Origin: Rhodospirillaceae bacterium
GTDB taxonomy: Bacteria > Pseudomonadota > Alphaproteobacteria > UBA8366
Reading direction: 5' to 3'
Length of the DNA: 47,902 bases
Assembly: GCA_002716125.1 (NCBI GenBank)
Contig: PAZH01000069.1
Location: forward strand, 1-47,902
The notes under the pieces are model-generated. The model saw nothing but the letters and a program-made list of their open reading frames with translations, was not told the origin of the DNA and ran no database searches. The translations under genes were made by a program, and so were the position numbers. Within the stretch, counting starts at the first letter, position 1. Every line of letters begins with the position of its first letter. Shown in pieces: positions 17,967 through 26,813 of the stretch.

Positions 17967-19910
17967 CTAAATGATCGCCACCTTGGCGGTTTCTTCGGGT
18001 TGATATTCCGGTACTAAAACTTGAATCGCTTTCAATGTCTCTTCCCGCCGACGATTGCGCGCCGATTCGGTTAGCTGATCTATGGCTTTGCGAAGCGTTT
18101 CGATATCTCCCGTTCGGGGCTCGGCGAGCAGGAGGCCGGGGTTGGACGTTGCCAACAAAGCTTCGTTGTCATGTAGGAGCTCTTCGTGAAGTTTTTCTCC
18201 GGGACGGAGCCCCGTGATTTCAATCTCAATGTCAGCCGTTGGGCGAAGTCCAGCCAAACGAATCATTTGTTCCGCAAGCTCGTAGATCCGTACCGGTTGA
18301 CCCATTTCGAGGACGTGAATGCGGCCGGTCGTTTCCTTATCGGAAGTTGCGAGCGCCGTGGCTTGTAACACAAGTTCGACGGCTTCCTTTGTGGTCATGA
18401 AATAGCGCGTCACGTCTTTGTGTGTGACAGTCAGCGGGCCTCCCGCCGCCAGCTGACGCTGAAACAGCGGTACAACTGATCCCGTCGATCCAAGCACATT
18501 TCCGAAGCGGACGGTGACAAATCGCGTGCTGGAGTCCTCATTCGAGTTCAGATCCAATGCTTGGCAGTAACTCTCTGCGATGCGTTTAGTTGCGCCCATA
18601 ATATTTGTCGGGTTCACGGCCTTATCTGTCGAAATAAGGACCATCGCTGAGATTTTATGCCGGGCACATGCGTCGGCGACATTGCGACTGCCGGCAACGT
18701 TCGTAAGCACACCTTCCATGGGGTTCTGCTCCACCATTGGAACGTGTTTCAACGCTGCCGCGTGGAAGACGAGTTTTGGTTGTCGCGCTTTAAAGACCTG
18801 TTCTATGCGCGCTTCATCTCGGACGTCTCCCAGTACCGTATAACGCGGTATATCCGGGAATGTCTCAGCCATTTCTTGGTCGATTTGATAGAGCTGAAAT
18901 TCCGAACTGTCGTACAAGGTGATCGACGCAGGTTTCAGAGCGGTGATTTGTCTTACGAGTTCGCTGCCAATGCTTCCGCCGGAACCCGTCACAAGAATGT
19001 TCTTGCCGCCGACCAATGATTGCATCATGTCGCGATCGAGTGTGGTTTGCGGTCTCCCCAACAGATCCTCAACCACAATAGGTTGCGTTTCAATTTTGTC
19101 AGGCAAACCTGGCTCTAATTGCGTAATCCTGGGGAGGCGCGAGAGCGTGCATCCGCAACGTTCCGCAATGTCGAGAAGACTTCGAACTTCAGCGCCGTCA
19201 ATATTGGGTTGGGTTAGTATGATCCGTTGAGGCTTCGTTCGTCCTGCTGCTTTCAGAAGCGTTGCCAGTTGATCGGTGCTCCCGAGGATAGGAACTCCAT
19301 GTATCGAACGGCCAATTCGTCCGCCTTTGTCGTCAACGATTGCCGTTACTTGATAGGGCGCATCTTTGTCTCGGTTATGCTGTCGAATAAATAGTTCCGC
19401 CGCATCTCCCGCACCAACCAACATGACAGGTATGCGACGATGATCTGTCCGGCTTAAGATGTTGTCCAATCTGCGGTCTTTAAAAATTCGATAAAGAAAC
19501 CGCGGCCCACCCAGCAATGCCATCAACACGAACCATTGGATGATGGGCAGGGACCTTGGGACTTGCTCCAAGCGCGTTAGTAGGAAAAGTACCGGAACGA
19601 AAATTAAGATTGCGAGCGTTACGGCCTTTGTAATTGCGACCAAGTCCTCGACCGAGGCGTAGCGCCAAATGCCTTGGTACATATTCGAGTAGAGAAATAT
19701 TGGAACGGCGATCGCTGCGAACAGCAAAATTGCTTCAATGAAATAGTCCCCACCATAAAATTCGAACAATTCGCCAACACGCAAATACAAGGACAACGGG
19801 AAAGAAATCCCGGCCATGATGAGGTCGTGGCAAAGAGCGATACGGGCTCTGTTCAATCTTGGGATTGGGTTCATTGGAGCCTTCATAATCCCGCTCTTGA
19901 GCCGAGGCAA
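17967..19910 (-). CDS. CapD/FlaA1/WbpM-type NDP-sugar 4,6-dehydratase, membrane-anchored
   Basis: A 647-residue polysaccharide enzyme: four or so membrane segments in the first 130 residues, a Rossmann CoA_binding_3-like domain (RIPVMLVGAGDAAELFIRQ near residue 160), then an SDR domain with NILVTGSGGSIGSELVRQI (near 305), HAAALKHVPMVEQNP, STDKAVNPTNIMGATKR and GEKLHEEL. In this family Met-x-x-x-Lys replaces the SDR Tyr-x-x-x-Lys, as seen here. It should convert a UDP-HexNAc to a 4-keto-6-deoxy sugar at the inner membrane for repeat-unit synthesis. It follows the epimerase gene by 44 bases and precedes purH by 29. A later start at one of several Met residues within the first 13 is possible. 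Confidence 0.9.
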   Translation of the reverse strand: MPRLKSGIMKAPMNPIPRLNRARIALCHDLIMAGISFPLSLYLRVGELFEFYGGDYFIEAILLFAAIAVPIFLYSNMYQGIWRYASVEDLVAITKAVTLAILIFVPVLFLLTRLEQVPRSLPIIQWFVLMALLGGPRFLYRIFKDRRLDNILSRTDHRRIPVMLVGAGDAAELFIRQHNRDKDAPYQVTAIVDDKGGRIGRSIHGVPILGSTDQLATLLKAAGRTKPQRIILTQPNIDGAEVRSLLDIAERCGCTLSRLPRITQLEPGLPDKIETQPIVVEDLLGRPQTTLDRDMMQSLVGGKNILVTGSGGSIGSELVRQITALKPASITLYDSSEFQLYQIDQEMAETFPDIPRYTVLGDVRDEARIEQVFKARQPKLVFHAAALKHVPMVEQNPMEGVLTNVAGSRNVADACARHKISAMVLISTDKAVNPTNIMGATKRIAESYCQALDLNSNEDSSTRFVTVRFGNVLGSTGSVVPLFQRQLAAGGPLTVTHKDVTRYFMTTKEAVELVLQATALATSDKETTGRIHVLEMGQPVRIYELAEQMIRLAGLRPTADIEIEITGLRPGEKLHEELLHDNEALLATSNPGLLLAEPRTGDIETLRKAIDQLTESARNRRREETLKAIQVLVPEYQPEETAKVAII

Positions 19911-19954
19911 GCATACCGTCCTGAAAGGTTTGGGCCGTCCGACGACATCATTGA

Positions 19955-20848
19955 TCAGGCAGTTGCGTTATGGTCCTGATACCATTGAATGGTTTGAATA
20001 ATACCGTTTTCAAAGGAATGGGGAGGGTGCCATCCAGGCAGGTTGTTATCGACGGTCAAAGAACCGGTTAAACGCTGGATGACGCTAGATTTCCCTGTCA
20101 AACCCCCCGCGATTCGGAGCAGGGATACCGGGCAACGAAACAACGAAGGTTTGATGCCTTGTGCTTCCGCGATGGCCGTAATCAATTCCGGTGTGGATTT
20201 ATCATCGCCGTCGCTCGGCAGGTATGTACCAGGTTGAGCGAACAACGCCCAACAGATCGCCTCCGCGAGGTTGGTCGAAGAAATAAAGCTTCTCTTGTTT
20301 CGAACGCTTGCAAGTGGGAGCGGTCGTCGTCCGGAAACGAGTTGGATCAACTTGAGGAAATTGCCCTTCACACCGGGGCCATACACCAGAGGCGGGCGCA
20401 AAGTTACGATTTCGAGCGCATTGGCAAATGAGTTCAGGAGCTGTTCGGCTTCCCATTTTGAGATGCCATACGGATCGGGTGGAGCCGGAATATCAGCTGC
20501 TGAAAAGGGCGCTTCGCTCGCGTCGCCGTTGACTTTTATGGAACTGAGATTCACGAAACGGCTTACACCTGCGGACTTGGCCGCTTTGGCTAAAGCAGCG
20601 GTCCCTTGCGTGTTTACGCGCCGGAACTCGGCGATCGGGTCCGCGACATTATCGACCATCACGTGGACCCGAGCGGCCAAATGTACGACTGCGTCGATAC
20701 CGTCTAAATGCGGGGCCCAATCGGTCGTAGGGCCGAATTCGCCAACCTCCTGGCGGCCCACTGAAACTATGACATGTCCATTGTCCGCAAGTTTGGGCGC
20801 GAGCGCTCGTCCGACGAATCCAGAAGCGCCGGTTACCAGAACTCTCAT
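19955..20848 (-). CDS. NAD-dependent NDP-sugar epimerase/dehydratase (extended SDR)
   Basis: A 297-residue extended short-chain dehydrogenase. It has the N-terminal dinucleotide motif VTGASGFVGRAL, HLAARVHV, the catalytic YGISKWEAE (Tyr-x-x-x-Lys) and RPPLVYGPGVKGNF. Such proteins accompany the WecA/WbpL-type transferase in O-antigen and exopolysaccharide loci, where they reduce or epimerise the 4-keto sugar made by the CapD-type enzyme, for example towards N-acetylfucosamine or N-acetylquinovosamine. Its start overlaps the end of the GT4 gene by 4 bases (ATGA-type coupling). The exact product cannot be read from sequence. Confidence 0.86.
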   Translation of the reverse strand: MRVLVTGASGFVGRALAPKLADNGHVIVSVGRQEVGEFGPTTDWAPHLDGIDAVVHLAARVHVMVDNVADPIAEFRRVNTQGTAALAKAAKSAGVSRFVNLSSIKVNGDASEAPFSAADIPAPPDPYGISKWEAEQLLNSFANALEIVTLRPPLVYGPGVKGNFLKLIQLVSGRRPLPLASVRNKRSFISSTNLAEAICWALFAQPGTYLPSDGDDKSTPELITAIAEAQGIKPSLFRCPVSLLRIAGGLTGKSSVIQRLTGSLTVDNNLPGWHPPHSFENGIIQTIQWYQDHNATA

Positions 20849-21852
20849 CTGAGCAGCCTGTGTATCAGAAGCCGGACGATAAAAGCTGCCAACGAAAGGC
20901 AGACGACTGGATGATCCACCGCAAATATAGCTAAACCGGCCAGCCCGACATTCGCGGTAAAGATCGTCGCACTTACGCTGGAGTGGCTTTTACCAAGCTG
21001 GATAGCGCGTTGATAGAAGTGTTCTCGATGCGCTTGCCAAACTTTCTCGCCTCGGGCGCCGCGCCGCAACAGTGTTATCGTTGCGTCGGTTAGATAGTAG
21101 AGGGGCAGGATGAAAGCCGAAACGGCGTATCCGGCATAGATGAGCTGAAGCAGGAGCCAGCCCAAAAGAAAGCCGACCGTGACACTGCCGATATCGCCCA
21201 GAAAAATTTTCGCCGGCGGTAAGTTCCAGAGGGCGAACCCGGCAAAGGCGGCGCACAGCGCGGCTGGATACCAAATCGGTACTGGCGCTTCTTCGAGAAT
21301 CAAACCGATGCCGATAAGACCGAGACAAATTGCAATCGTCTGTGCGCTGGAAATACCGTCAATGCCGTCCATGAAGTTGAATAGATTGACAAACCAAAGC
21401 CAGCCGATGCCAACGATGCCGAATTCCAGCCATCTCGGCAAAACGTCTCCAAACAAGGGTTGTTCTGTGGAGAATGAATACACCCCGAGACCAACGGCCA
21501 TCAGTTGAACCGCTAAACGGATGGCCGGCGAACGCGGTTTTAGATCGTCGAGCCAGGAAATAACTGCAAGTGCTATCGCGCCGACAAGAATAATTCCGAT
21601 GGAACTGGATTGCTCGGTTTCGAAAGGAATGAGCCAAAGAGGAATAGTAAGTGCAACAACCGGAAGACCGCCGCCACGAGGAATGGGTACAGCGTGACTG
21701 CTTCTTTCATTTGGGTGATCCAGAATTGCGCGGCGTTGAAGAAATTTGAGAGTCGCGCCCGTCAAAAAATATGAGAGCGCCGCGACGAGTCCGGATGCAG
21801 CAATCATCCATAGCATAGGTGACTTATAGCTCGAGTCAGAGAAAAGAGCCAC
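20845..21852 (-). CDS. MraY/WecA/WbpL-family polyprenyl-phosphate sugar-phosphate transferase (GT4)
   Basis: A 335-residue multi-pass membrane protein with the family signatures DHPNERSSHAVPIPRGGG, NFMDGIDGIS (the Mg-binding aspartate loop), AKIFLGDIGSVTVGFLLG and the C-terminal RGEKVWQAHREHFYQR. It loads the first sugar-1-phosphate (HexNAc or a deoxy variant) on undecaprenyl phosphate at the cytoplasmic face, beginning a surface glycan. It starts 5 bases after the RfaH-like gene and overlaps the epimerase gene, so it is firmly within one operon. The pairing with CapD-type and epimerase genes points to a 6-deoxy-HexNAc as the likely initiating sugar (inference from WbpL-type loci). Confidence 0.92.
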   Translation of the reverse strand: MALFSDSSYKSPMLWMIAASGLVAALSYFLTGATLKFLQRRAILDHPNERSSHAVPIPRGGGLPVVALTIPLWLIPFETEQSSSIGIILVGAIALAVISWLDDLKPRSPAIRLAVQLMAVGLGVYSFSTEQPLFGDVLPRWLEFGIVGIGWLWFVNLFNFMDGIDGISSAQTIAICLGLIGIGLILEEAPVPIWYPAALCAAFAGFALWNLPPAKIFLGDIGSVTVGFLLGWLLLQLIYAGYAVSAFILPLYYLTDATITLLRRGARGEKVWQAHREHFYQRAIQLGKSHSSVSATIFTANVGLAGLAIFAVDHPVVCLSLAAFIVRLLIHRLLR

Positions 21853-21857
21853 GCACC

Positions 21858-22361
21858 TTAAGCGTAGGCTTGGACATCTTCCGGCTGGATGCGAACCTCA
21901 AGCTCACGCCCCAGTAACTGAAGCAACATGACAATTCGTTGATTCGTATCGACGCGAATGAAGTTGCCAACTTGGCGAGAAAGTGCCCCGGCAGTGATTT
22001 CGAGACTGTCTCCGGGGTCGTAGAGAGTGTTTGGTTCGAGTTCGATAAGCTGTTCCTGGGTCTCGCGCGATTTGATTTCTTCGACGATACCCGCGGGAAC
22101 AGTCGACGGTTTCTCGCCCATGGTTAAGAGATAGGAGATACCGCGTGTTCCGTTGATCGCGCGCCAAAGACTGCAATCGAGATCAACCGCGACAAATAGG
22201 TATCGCGGGAATAAAGGTGCCTTTATGTCCGTCACTTTACGTGCATGACGAACCGTCTTCCGATATTTCGGGAGATACGTCTTGAAACCTTGCGCGGCCA
22301 GTTGTCCTGCGGCGAGGTTCTCTTTACCAGACTGAGTATATGCGACGCACCAGCGGATCAT
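21858..22361 (-). CDS. NusG/RfaH-like transcription antitermination factor
   Basis: Starting at ATG 22361 the product is 167 residues. It has the NusG N-terminal domain (WCVAYTQSGKENLAAGQL, TYLPKYRK, APLFPRYLFVAVD), followed by a linker and a short C-terminal KOW-like domain (PGDSLEITAGALSRQVGNFI...MLLQLLGRELEVRI). This is the RfaH pattern of specialised NusG paralogues, which travel with RNA polymerase through long surface-polysaccharide operons and suppress polarity. The open frame extends upstream to 22613, but the ATG forms a perfect ATGA overlap with the stop of the regulator gene, fixing the start. The GT4 gene begins 5 bases after its end. No obvious ops-type recruitment element was recognised. 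Confidence 0.88.
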   Translation of the reverse strand: MIRWCVAYTQSGKENLAAGQLAAQGFKTYLPKYRKTVRHARKVTDIKAPLFPRYLFVAVDLDCSLWRAINGTRGISYLLTMGEKPSTVPAGIVEEIKSRETQEQLIELEPNTLYDPGDSLEITAGALSRQVGNFIRVDTNQRIVMLLQLLGRELEVRIQPEDVQAYA

Positions 22362-23011
22362 TGTGTTTGTTCCGATTCTGCGGGTGCATCGCGAAGAATT
22401 CCGAGAACAGGCAGCGTCAAGATTCGGTCGGAAGGGAACGACTCCAACAAATTGTCGAATGTTTCCTGCGGGTTGACCGCATCCGTAATGATGAGTGCGT
22501 CCAGCGGTTCTAGGTCCGCAATCGTCGGCGCGATATTTAGGCCTGCAAATGTTGGTTTCCCGGTATCGCTGTCGAGAATACCTACCAGATCGACTGAATG
22601 CTCGATTGCGCACAACGCGAAAATTTCAGTGAGATCGCCAACACCGACCAACGCAACACGATGCCAACCGCGGGCTTCCGCATATCTCAAGGATTCAAGG
22701 CATTGATCTTTCGCGCGACGGAAAAAGGTGAAGGATGAGGATAGGTATTCGGCTGTTAATCTGGATTTTTCTTTGAACCCTTTGGGCGTCAGGTAATAGC
22801 TGTATCGATTGGAAGGAATCTGGCGGACCTTGATATAACCCTTTCGAACACAGCGCTTTAGATATGTATTTGCCATACCGAGAGCTATGCCGAGTTCTCT
22901 CGCCATCGAGCGTTGCGTGAGGTCGCTGTTCTCATGAACGACATTGAGAAGCTCGAGAACGATCTCGGACTCATTATCTAAGTTATTGTTGGCGTTTCGG
23001 GACTGAGGCAT
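22358..23011 (-). CDS. Winged-helix regulator with Rossmann-like C-terminal domain, polysaccharide-associated
   Basis: A 217-residue protein. Residues about 12-85 form a MarR-like winged helix (LLNVVHENSDLTQRSMAREL as helix-turn-helix, then a wing at YIKVRQIPSNRYSYYLTPKG) of the kind seen in EPS-associated regulators. Residues about 110-205 look like a nucleotide-binding Rossmann domain: HRVALVGVGDLTEIFALCA, VDLVGILDSD, DALIITDAV. That domain resembles the second domain of the CapD-type enzyme in this operon (VMLVGAGDAAELFIRQ), suggesting it senses a nucleotide sugar or dinucleotide (inference). It is first in the operon and coupled by ATGA to the RfaH-like gene. The three palindromes just upstream are its likely operators, implying autoregulation. 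Confidence 0.82.
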   Translation of the reverse strand: MPQSRNANNNLDNESEIVLELLNVVHENSDLTQRSMARELGIALGMANTYLKRCVRKGYIKVRQIPSNRYSYYLTPKGFKEKSRLTAEYLSSSFTFFRRAKDQCLESLRYAEARGWHRVALVGVGDLTEIFALCAIEHSVDLVGILDSDTGKPTFAGLNIAPTIADLEPLDALIITDAVNPQETFDNLLESFPSDRILTLPVLGILRDAPAESEQTQ

Positions 23012-23028
23012 TCTTAAAGATACATTAC

Positions 23029-23089
23029 GTTCATGGTCTGAACGATGGTGTGTTCACTTTGTGAACAGTAATACGTTCATGTTGTGAAC
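23029..23089. promoter_or_regulatory. Triple operator GTTCA-N5-TGAAC, 23-bp phasing
   Basis: Three perfect 5+5 palindromes lie in the divergent region between the winged-helix regulator (minus) and the UDP-sugar dehydrogenase (plus): 23029-23043 (spacer TGGTC), 23052-23066 (CTTTG) and 23075-23089 (TGTTG). Their centres are 23 bp apart in both intervals, a little over two helical turns. The dyad symmetry suits a dimeric winged-helix protein, and the adjacent regulator is the obvious ligand (inference). Two of the three overlap the candidate minus-strand promoter. Confidence 0.85.
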
Positions 23090-23094
23090 GTCAA
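23065..23094 (-). promoter_or_regulatory. Candidate sigma70-like promoter of the polysaccharide operon
   Basis: On the minus strand, TTGACG (23094-23089), an 18-base spacer and TACTGT (23070-23065) make a reasonable -35/-10 pair about 55 bases upstream of the regulator's ATG. The third operator palindrome lies within the spacer next to the -35, and the second touches the -10, so bound repressor would block polymerase. The -10 is a weak match. Confidence 0.4.
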
Positions 23095-23198
23095 GAATTG
23101 TTTTATTACGGTGATTTAGAAGCAGGCCATGTAGAAAATTTGACAATGCGACCACCGTTCGATTAGGTGGCGCAAATGATTTTCGTTTCGGTGTTCCG

Positions 23199-24452
23199 AT
23201 GAATTCAGAACGTAATATTGCGGTTGTTGGGCTCGGTTATGTGGGACTACCGCTCGCGGTGGCTCTCTCAAAGAATTTTCCCGTCATTGGATATGATCGT
23301 GATTCCCAAAGGATTGCGCAGCTTCGTGAAGGCTTTGATCGAACCAATGAGTTGGAACGGCAAACCCTAGAAGCGGCATCGATCCGTTATTCGGACGATT
23401 CGGCAGAACTGACGAACGCCGACATTTTTATTGTTGCCGTGCCGACGCCGGTCGACGCGTCCAATCAGCCTGATCTTACCGCATTGAGCGGCGCGACCGA
23501 ATTGGTTGGCGGGGTTGTCCGAAAGGGCTCAATTGTCGTTTTTGAGAGTACGGTTTACCCAGGCGTCACTGAGGATATCTGCGGTCCGATCCTCGAGCGC
23601 GTATCGGGGCTGAAATGTGGAACGGATATTTTGCTTGGTTATTCGCCTGAGCGCATTAATCCAGGCGATACCGTCCATACAGTCGATAAGATTGTCAAAA
23701 TCGTTGCGGGTCAGACGACCGAAGTCGCTCAGCTTCTGGCCGAAATCTATGGCAGCATGAATGGCGAAAAAATTTTCGTCGCCAAAGATATAAAGACCGC
23801 AGAGGCGGCGAAGGTCATCGAAAATGCGCAACGTGACATAAATATCGCATTCATGAACGAGATCGCCCAGATTTTCGGGCGGTTAGATATCTCGGTCTAT
23901 GACGTCTTAGAGGCCGCCAACACGAAATGGAATTTTCTGCCATTTACGCCCGGCTTGGTCGGCGGACACTGCATTGGCGTGGATCCTTACTATCTTGCCC
24001 ATGCGGCGAAAACAGCGGGCTTCGATCCCACAGTGCTTTTGTCGGGGCGAGCCATAAATGACGCCATGGCTGAGTACGTCGCGGATCGAATTTCAGAGAA
24101 TTTAGAATCAGGTTCTACGATTCTCGTCTTGGGTTTGGCGTTTAAAGAGAACGTACCGGATCTGCGCAATTCGAAAGTCGGAGATCTCGTTGCAAGGCTA
24201 CAGACGAATGGGCACACGGTCTTCGTACACGACCCGCTTGTTGACGCGACGGAAGCGCTCAGCGAATACGGGATAAAGCTGTGTGACGACCTGCCCAATA
24301 ATGTCGATTGCGTCGTCGGTTGTGTCGCCCATACAGCGTACCACGACCTTAAGTTTGCGAATGTGTTGAATGAAGGTGGATTAATCGCAGATTTGAAGGG
24401 GGTTTGGCGGGGCGCTGAGGCCATGAAGGACTTCCGCTATTGGACCCTTTAG
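23199..24452 (+). CDS. UDP-N-acetylhexosamine 6-dehydrogenase (TviB/WbpO type)
   Basis: A 417-residue nucleotide-sugar dehydrogenase. It has the NAD-binding motif VVGLGYVGLPLAVALS, VPTPVDASNQPDL, ESTVYPGVTED, the substrate loop with KVIENAQRDINIAFMNE, and the catalytic cysteine in GGHCIGVDPYYLA (Cys258), then the C-terminal UDP-binding domain (LGLAFKENVPDLRNSK). The NAQRDINIAFMNE segment is typical of the Vi-antigen TviB and WbpO branch, which oxidises UDP-GlcNAc or UDP-GalNAc to the uronic acid. It is divergent from the polysaccharide operon across the triple operator and should share its control. Its 3' end overlaps the convergent heparinase-like gene by 4 bases. Confidence 0.92.
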   Translation: MNSERNIAVVGLGYVGLPLAVALSKNFPVIGYDRDSQRIAQLREGFDRTNELERQTLEAASIRYSDDSAELTNADIFIVAVPTPVDASNQPDLTALSGATELVGGVVRKGSIVVFESTVYPGVTEDICGPILERVSGLKCGTDILLGYSPERINPGDTVHTVDKIVKIVAGQTTEVAQLLAEIYGSMNGEKIFVAKDIKTAEAAKVIENAQRDINIAFMNEIAQIFGRLDISVYDVLEAANTKWNFLPFTPGLVGGHCIGVDPYYLAHAAKTAGFDPTVLLSGRAINDAMAEYVADRISENLESGSTILVLGLAFKENVPDLRNSKVGDLVARLQTNGHTVFVHDPLVDATEALSEYGIKLCDDLPNNVDCVVGCVAHTAYHDLKFANVLNEGGLIADLKGVWRGAEAMKDFRYWTL

Positions 24453-26086
24453 GAAGCCGGTTCGATTGACCATTGGATGGTCATTGTCTCGCTCTTTGTT
24501 TTTCCGGAAAGGACGATTTGATTGGTTCTCTTCGGTTTGTGGCCGCCTAGGTAAATGCTGTCCTCAATTTGCATGTCCGCACCGGATACAGAGAACCGCC
24601 AGCCACCGCCTTTTGTAAGCTTTAAAAGTGCGGATGATCCACCTTGTGCGAGCGAAACGGCCACGTCTGGGTGTAAGTGAAATCGCAACGCAAACTGGAA
24701 CTCACCTGTTGCTGATAAGGTGTCGTCTCCAATGATCATCTCTTCATTCTTGAGAACTCGTACTTCGCGTGAATGTTCGAGGCCAAATATTGAAAGATAG
24801 CCGTTGTGCGCCGCTTCAAAGGAAAGCGCCGTGTCGGTGTCTTGGCGAAGGCTACTGACGATCTCGGCGCAGCGTCCGATACCGCCGTCCTTTAGCAATT
24901 CACTCGAGTTGCGGTCTTCGACGGACAATGTCGAATGTGCCGCTGTCGTCCGTTGGACCATCTGCCAATTCGAATCGGATGCTCTCGCAGCGCCGCAATT
25001 CACGATCATACGTTCTTGGCCAACACTTATCTCGAGACTTAAGGTTCCCGCATGCGCACCGCCGCTGCGAACCGATTTCGCTGGAGAGCCCGTATCCGCT
25101 AAAACCAACAAGCGTCCAGAAAGAAGTCTTTCGAATCCTGAATCTGGTGCACTTCGCGGCGGCTGCCCACGTGCGTCGGCTTGTATCAGAGTGGAATCGA
25201 TTGATTTTGCATCTTCCTCACGACTCCCGTTAAAGAGTGCGAGGCCGCCGTCTTGGTGACGAAAAAAGCGGAGCATCGGACTCATGCGGTCAATTGCCTG
25301 CTGGAGACTATCCGGGACCTGATTCTGAGAGTCGACAATCGCTCGACGTATATCGATCAAAGATTGCAGAACGGTTCCTTGCTCTGAGGGCGAGCGTGAA
25401 ATATGGCCGCCGTCGGATAAAACTTGCCGGTCGATTTCGCGTTCCAACCTCGCCATTAAATGACGGAACTTCTTGTCTTTGCCTGGCAGGCAAATGGCGC
25501 CATAAATCAATGCCTTCAGTGCTATAAACTTTTCCGCACCGTCCAACTCGAACTCAGACAATCGGTTTAAGTGCACAAGCTGTACGGCAATCTGGCGCAG
25601 GAGGCGCGTCCGAAGCGTTCGGCTGCTCTTTGCAAAATATTGATCGTAATGTTCCAACCATTTCGAGATACGTGCAGCTAGGACCGGACCTTCCCATGCG
25701 GGTGCCGACCATCTCGAATTCAGGAGCAACCAATCGTTGACCAATGACCGAACGCGGCGTTTCGCCGTGTCGGTATCAGCGACGGCGGCGACATAATCTA
25801 GCCACTTAAAAGTATGAAGTATAACGGCTACATCGTTACTGGGGAGTTCAGTGGCCCATGGGTCGATCGATGTGAATTCCCCTAATTCTCCAAAATCAAA
25901 ACGACCGCTAAGTATACCCTCACCGCGAACCGCGTCGCCGGAATCACTCGACTTCGGAGTGAACTTCAACTCTTTGGGGGTTGGACGATAGAGCGTGTAG
26001 GGATAAACCGGCGAACGGAAGACCGCGACGAGGCTATTTCGTAGGATTCGACGGTAATAATCTCGAATCCGGTCGAAAGCCGCCAT
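24449..26086 (-). CDS. Heparinase II/III family protein
   Basis: A 545-residue protein with an alpha-helical toroid N-terminal half (FTSIDPWATEL, SRWSAPAWEGPVLAARISKWLEH, GGHISRSPSEQG) and a C-terminal beta-sandwich of the heparinase II/III type (SGGAHAGTLSLEISVGQERMIVNCGAAR, AAHSTLSVEDRNSSE). Members cleave uronic-acid-containing polysaccharides or take part in cell-surface glycan turnover. No signal peptide is apparent. It sits 12 bases after rpe in an rsmB-rpe-heparinase set, an arrangement I recall from many alphaproteobacteria with purH next. The true substrate in this setting is not established. Confidence 0.85.
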   Translation of the reverse strand: MAAFDRIRDYYRRILRNSLVAVFRSPVYPYTLYRPTPKELKFTPKSSDSGDAVRGEGILSGRFDFGELGEFTSIDPWATELPSNDVAVILHTFKWLDYVAAVADTDTAKRRVRSLVNDWLLLNSRWSAPAWEGPVLAARISKWLEHYDQYFAKSSRTLRTRLLRQIAVQLVHLNRLSEFELDGAEKFIALKALIYGAICLPGKDKKFRHLMARLEREIDRQVLSDGGHISRSPSEQGTVLQSLIDIRRAIVDSQNQVPDSLQQAIDRMSPMLRFFRHQDGGLALFNGSREEDAKSIDSTLIQADARGQPPRSAPDSGFERLLSGRLLVLADTGSPAKSVRSGGAHAGTLSLEISVGQERMIVNCGAARASDSNWQMVQRTTAAHSTLSVEDRNSSELLKDGGIGRCAEIVSSLRQDTDTALSFEAAHNGYLSIFGLEHSREVRVLKNEEMIIGDDTLSATGEFQFALRFHLHPDVAVSLAQGGSSALLKLTKGGGWRFSVSGADMQIEDSIYLGGHKPKRTNQIVLSGKTKSETMTIQWSIEPAS

Positions 26087-26098
26087 AATTGACGTCCT

Positions 26099-26764
26099 TT
26101 ATTTGGAAGCGCGTAGTTGACTGATGTTGTCTTTATAGCACTCCGCGCCGCCGCGGAACGACGCAGTGCCTGCAACGAGAACATCTGCGCCTGCTTCGAT
26201 AACTCGTTTTGCCGTCGACGTGTCGATCCCTCCATCGACCTCTAAGTCAATCGTCCGTCCGGACTCATCGATTCGGCGCCTTATTTCTTGAATTTTGTCG
26301 ATCTGATTCTCGATAAACTTTTGGCCGCCGAACCCTGGGTTGACCGTCATGACAAGAATTAGGTCCAGTTGATCGATTAGACTGTCGATGGCGCTTGCCG
26401 GCGTCGCCGGATTGAGCGATAGGCCTGCCTTCTTTCCGAGGCTCTTTATGCTTTGAATGGTTCGATGTGTGTGGGGGCCTGCTTCTGCATGCACGGTAAT
26501 TATATCGGCGCCAGCTTCTGCAAAGGCGGCTATATACGGATCGACCGGCGCGACCATCAGGTGGACATCAAAGGGTTTTTCACTGTGCGGGCGAAGCGCT
26601 TTCACCACGCCGGGACCGATCGTGATGTTTGGAACGAAGTGCCCGTCCATAACGTCGATATGAATATAGTCAGCCCCTGCGGCATCAATGTTTTTCACTT
26701 CCTTGCCGAGTTCGGCGAAATCGGCCGATAAGATCGAGGGGGCGATTCGTATGTTTTGTTGCAT
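26099..26764 (-). CDS. rpe: Ribulose-phosphate 3-epimerase
   Basis: A 221-residue TIM-barrel enzyme interconverting ribulose-5-P and xylulose-5-P in the pentose phosphate and Calvin pathways. Diagnostic segments are [34 protein letters not shown] (metal-binding His and Asp), [14 protein letters not shown] and [30 protein letters not shown]. Length is normal. It lies 49 bases after rsmB and 12 bases before the heparinase-like gene on the minus strand, so the three are probably one transcript. Confidence 0.96.
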   Translation of the reverse strand: MQQNIRIAPSILSADFAELGKEVKNIDAAGADYIHIDVMDGHFVPNITIGPGVVKALRPHSEKPFDVHLMVAPVDPYIAAFAEAGADIITVHAEAGPHTHRTIQSIKSLGKKAGLSLNPATPASAIDSLIDQLDLILVMTVNPGFGGQKFIENQIDKIQEIRRRIDESGRTIDLEVDGGIDTSTAKRVIEAGADVLVAGTASFRGGAECYKDNISQLRASK

Positions 26765-26813
26765 ACTAATTTCCTATGCGCTTGCGCCGATACAGGCAAG
26801 CGGACTTTCTATG

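Noticed and set aside
23029..23089. A mini CRISPR-like array because of evenly spaced repeats
   Set aside because: Repeats are 15-base palindromes with 8-base gaps and no cas genes; they fit operators.
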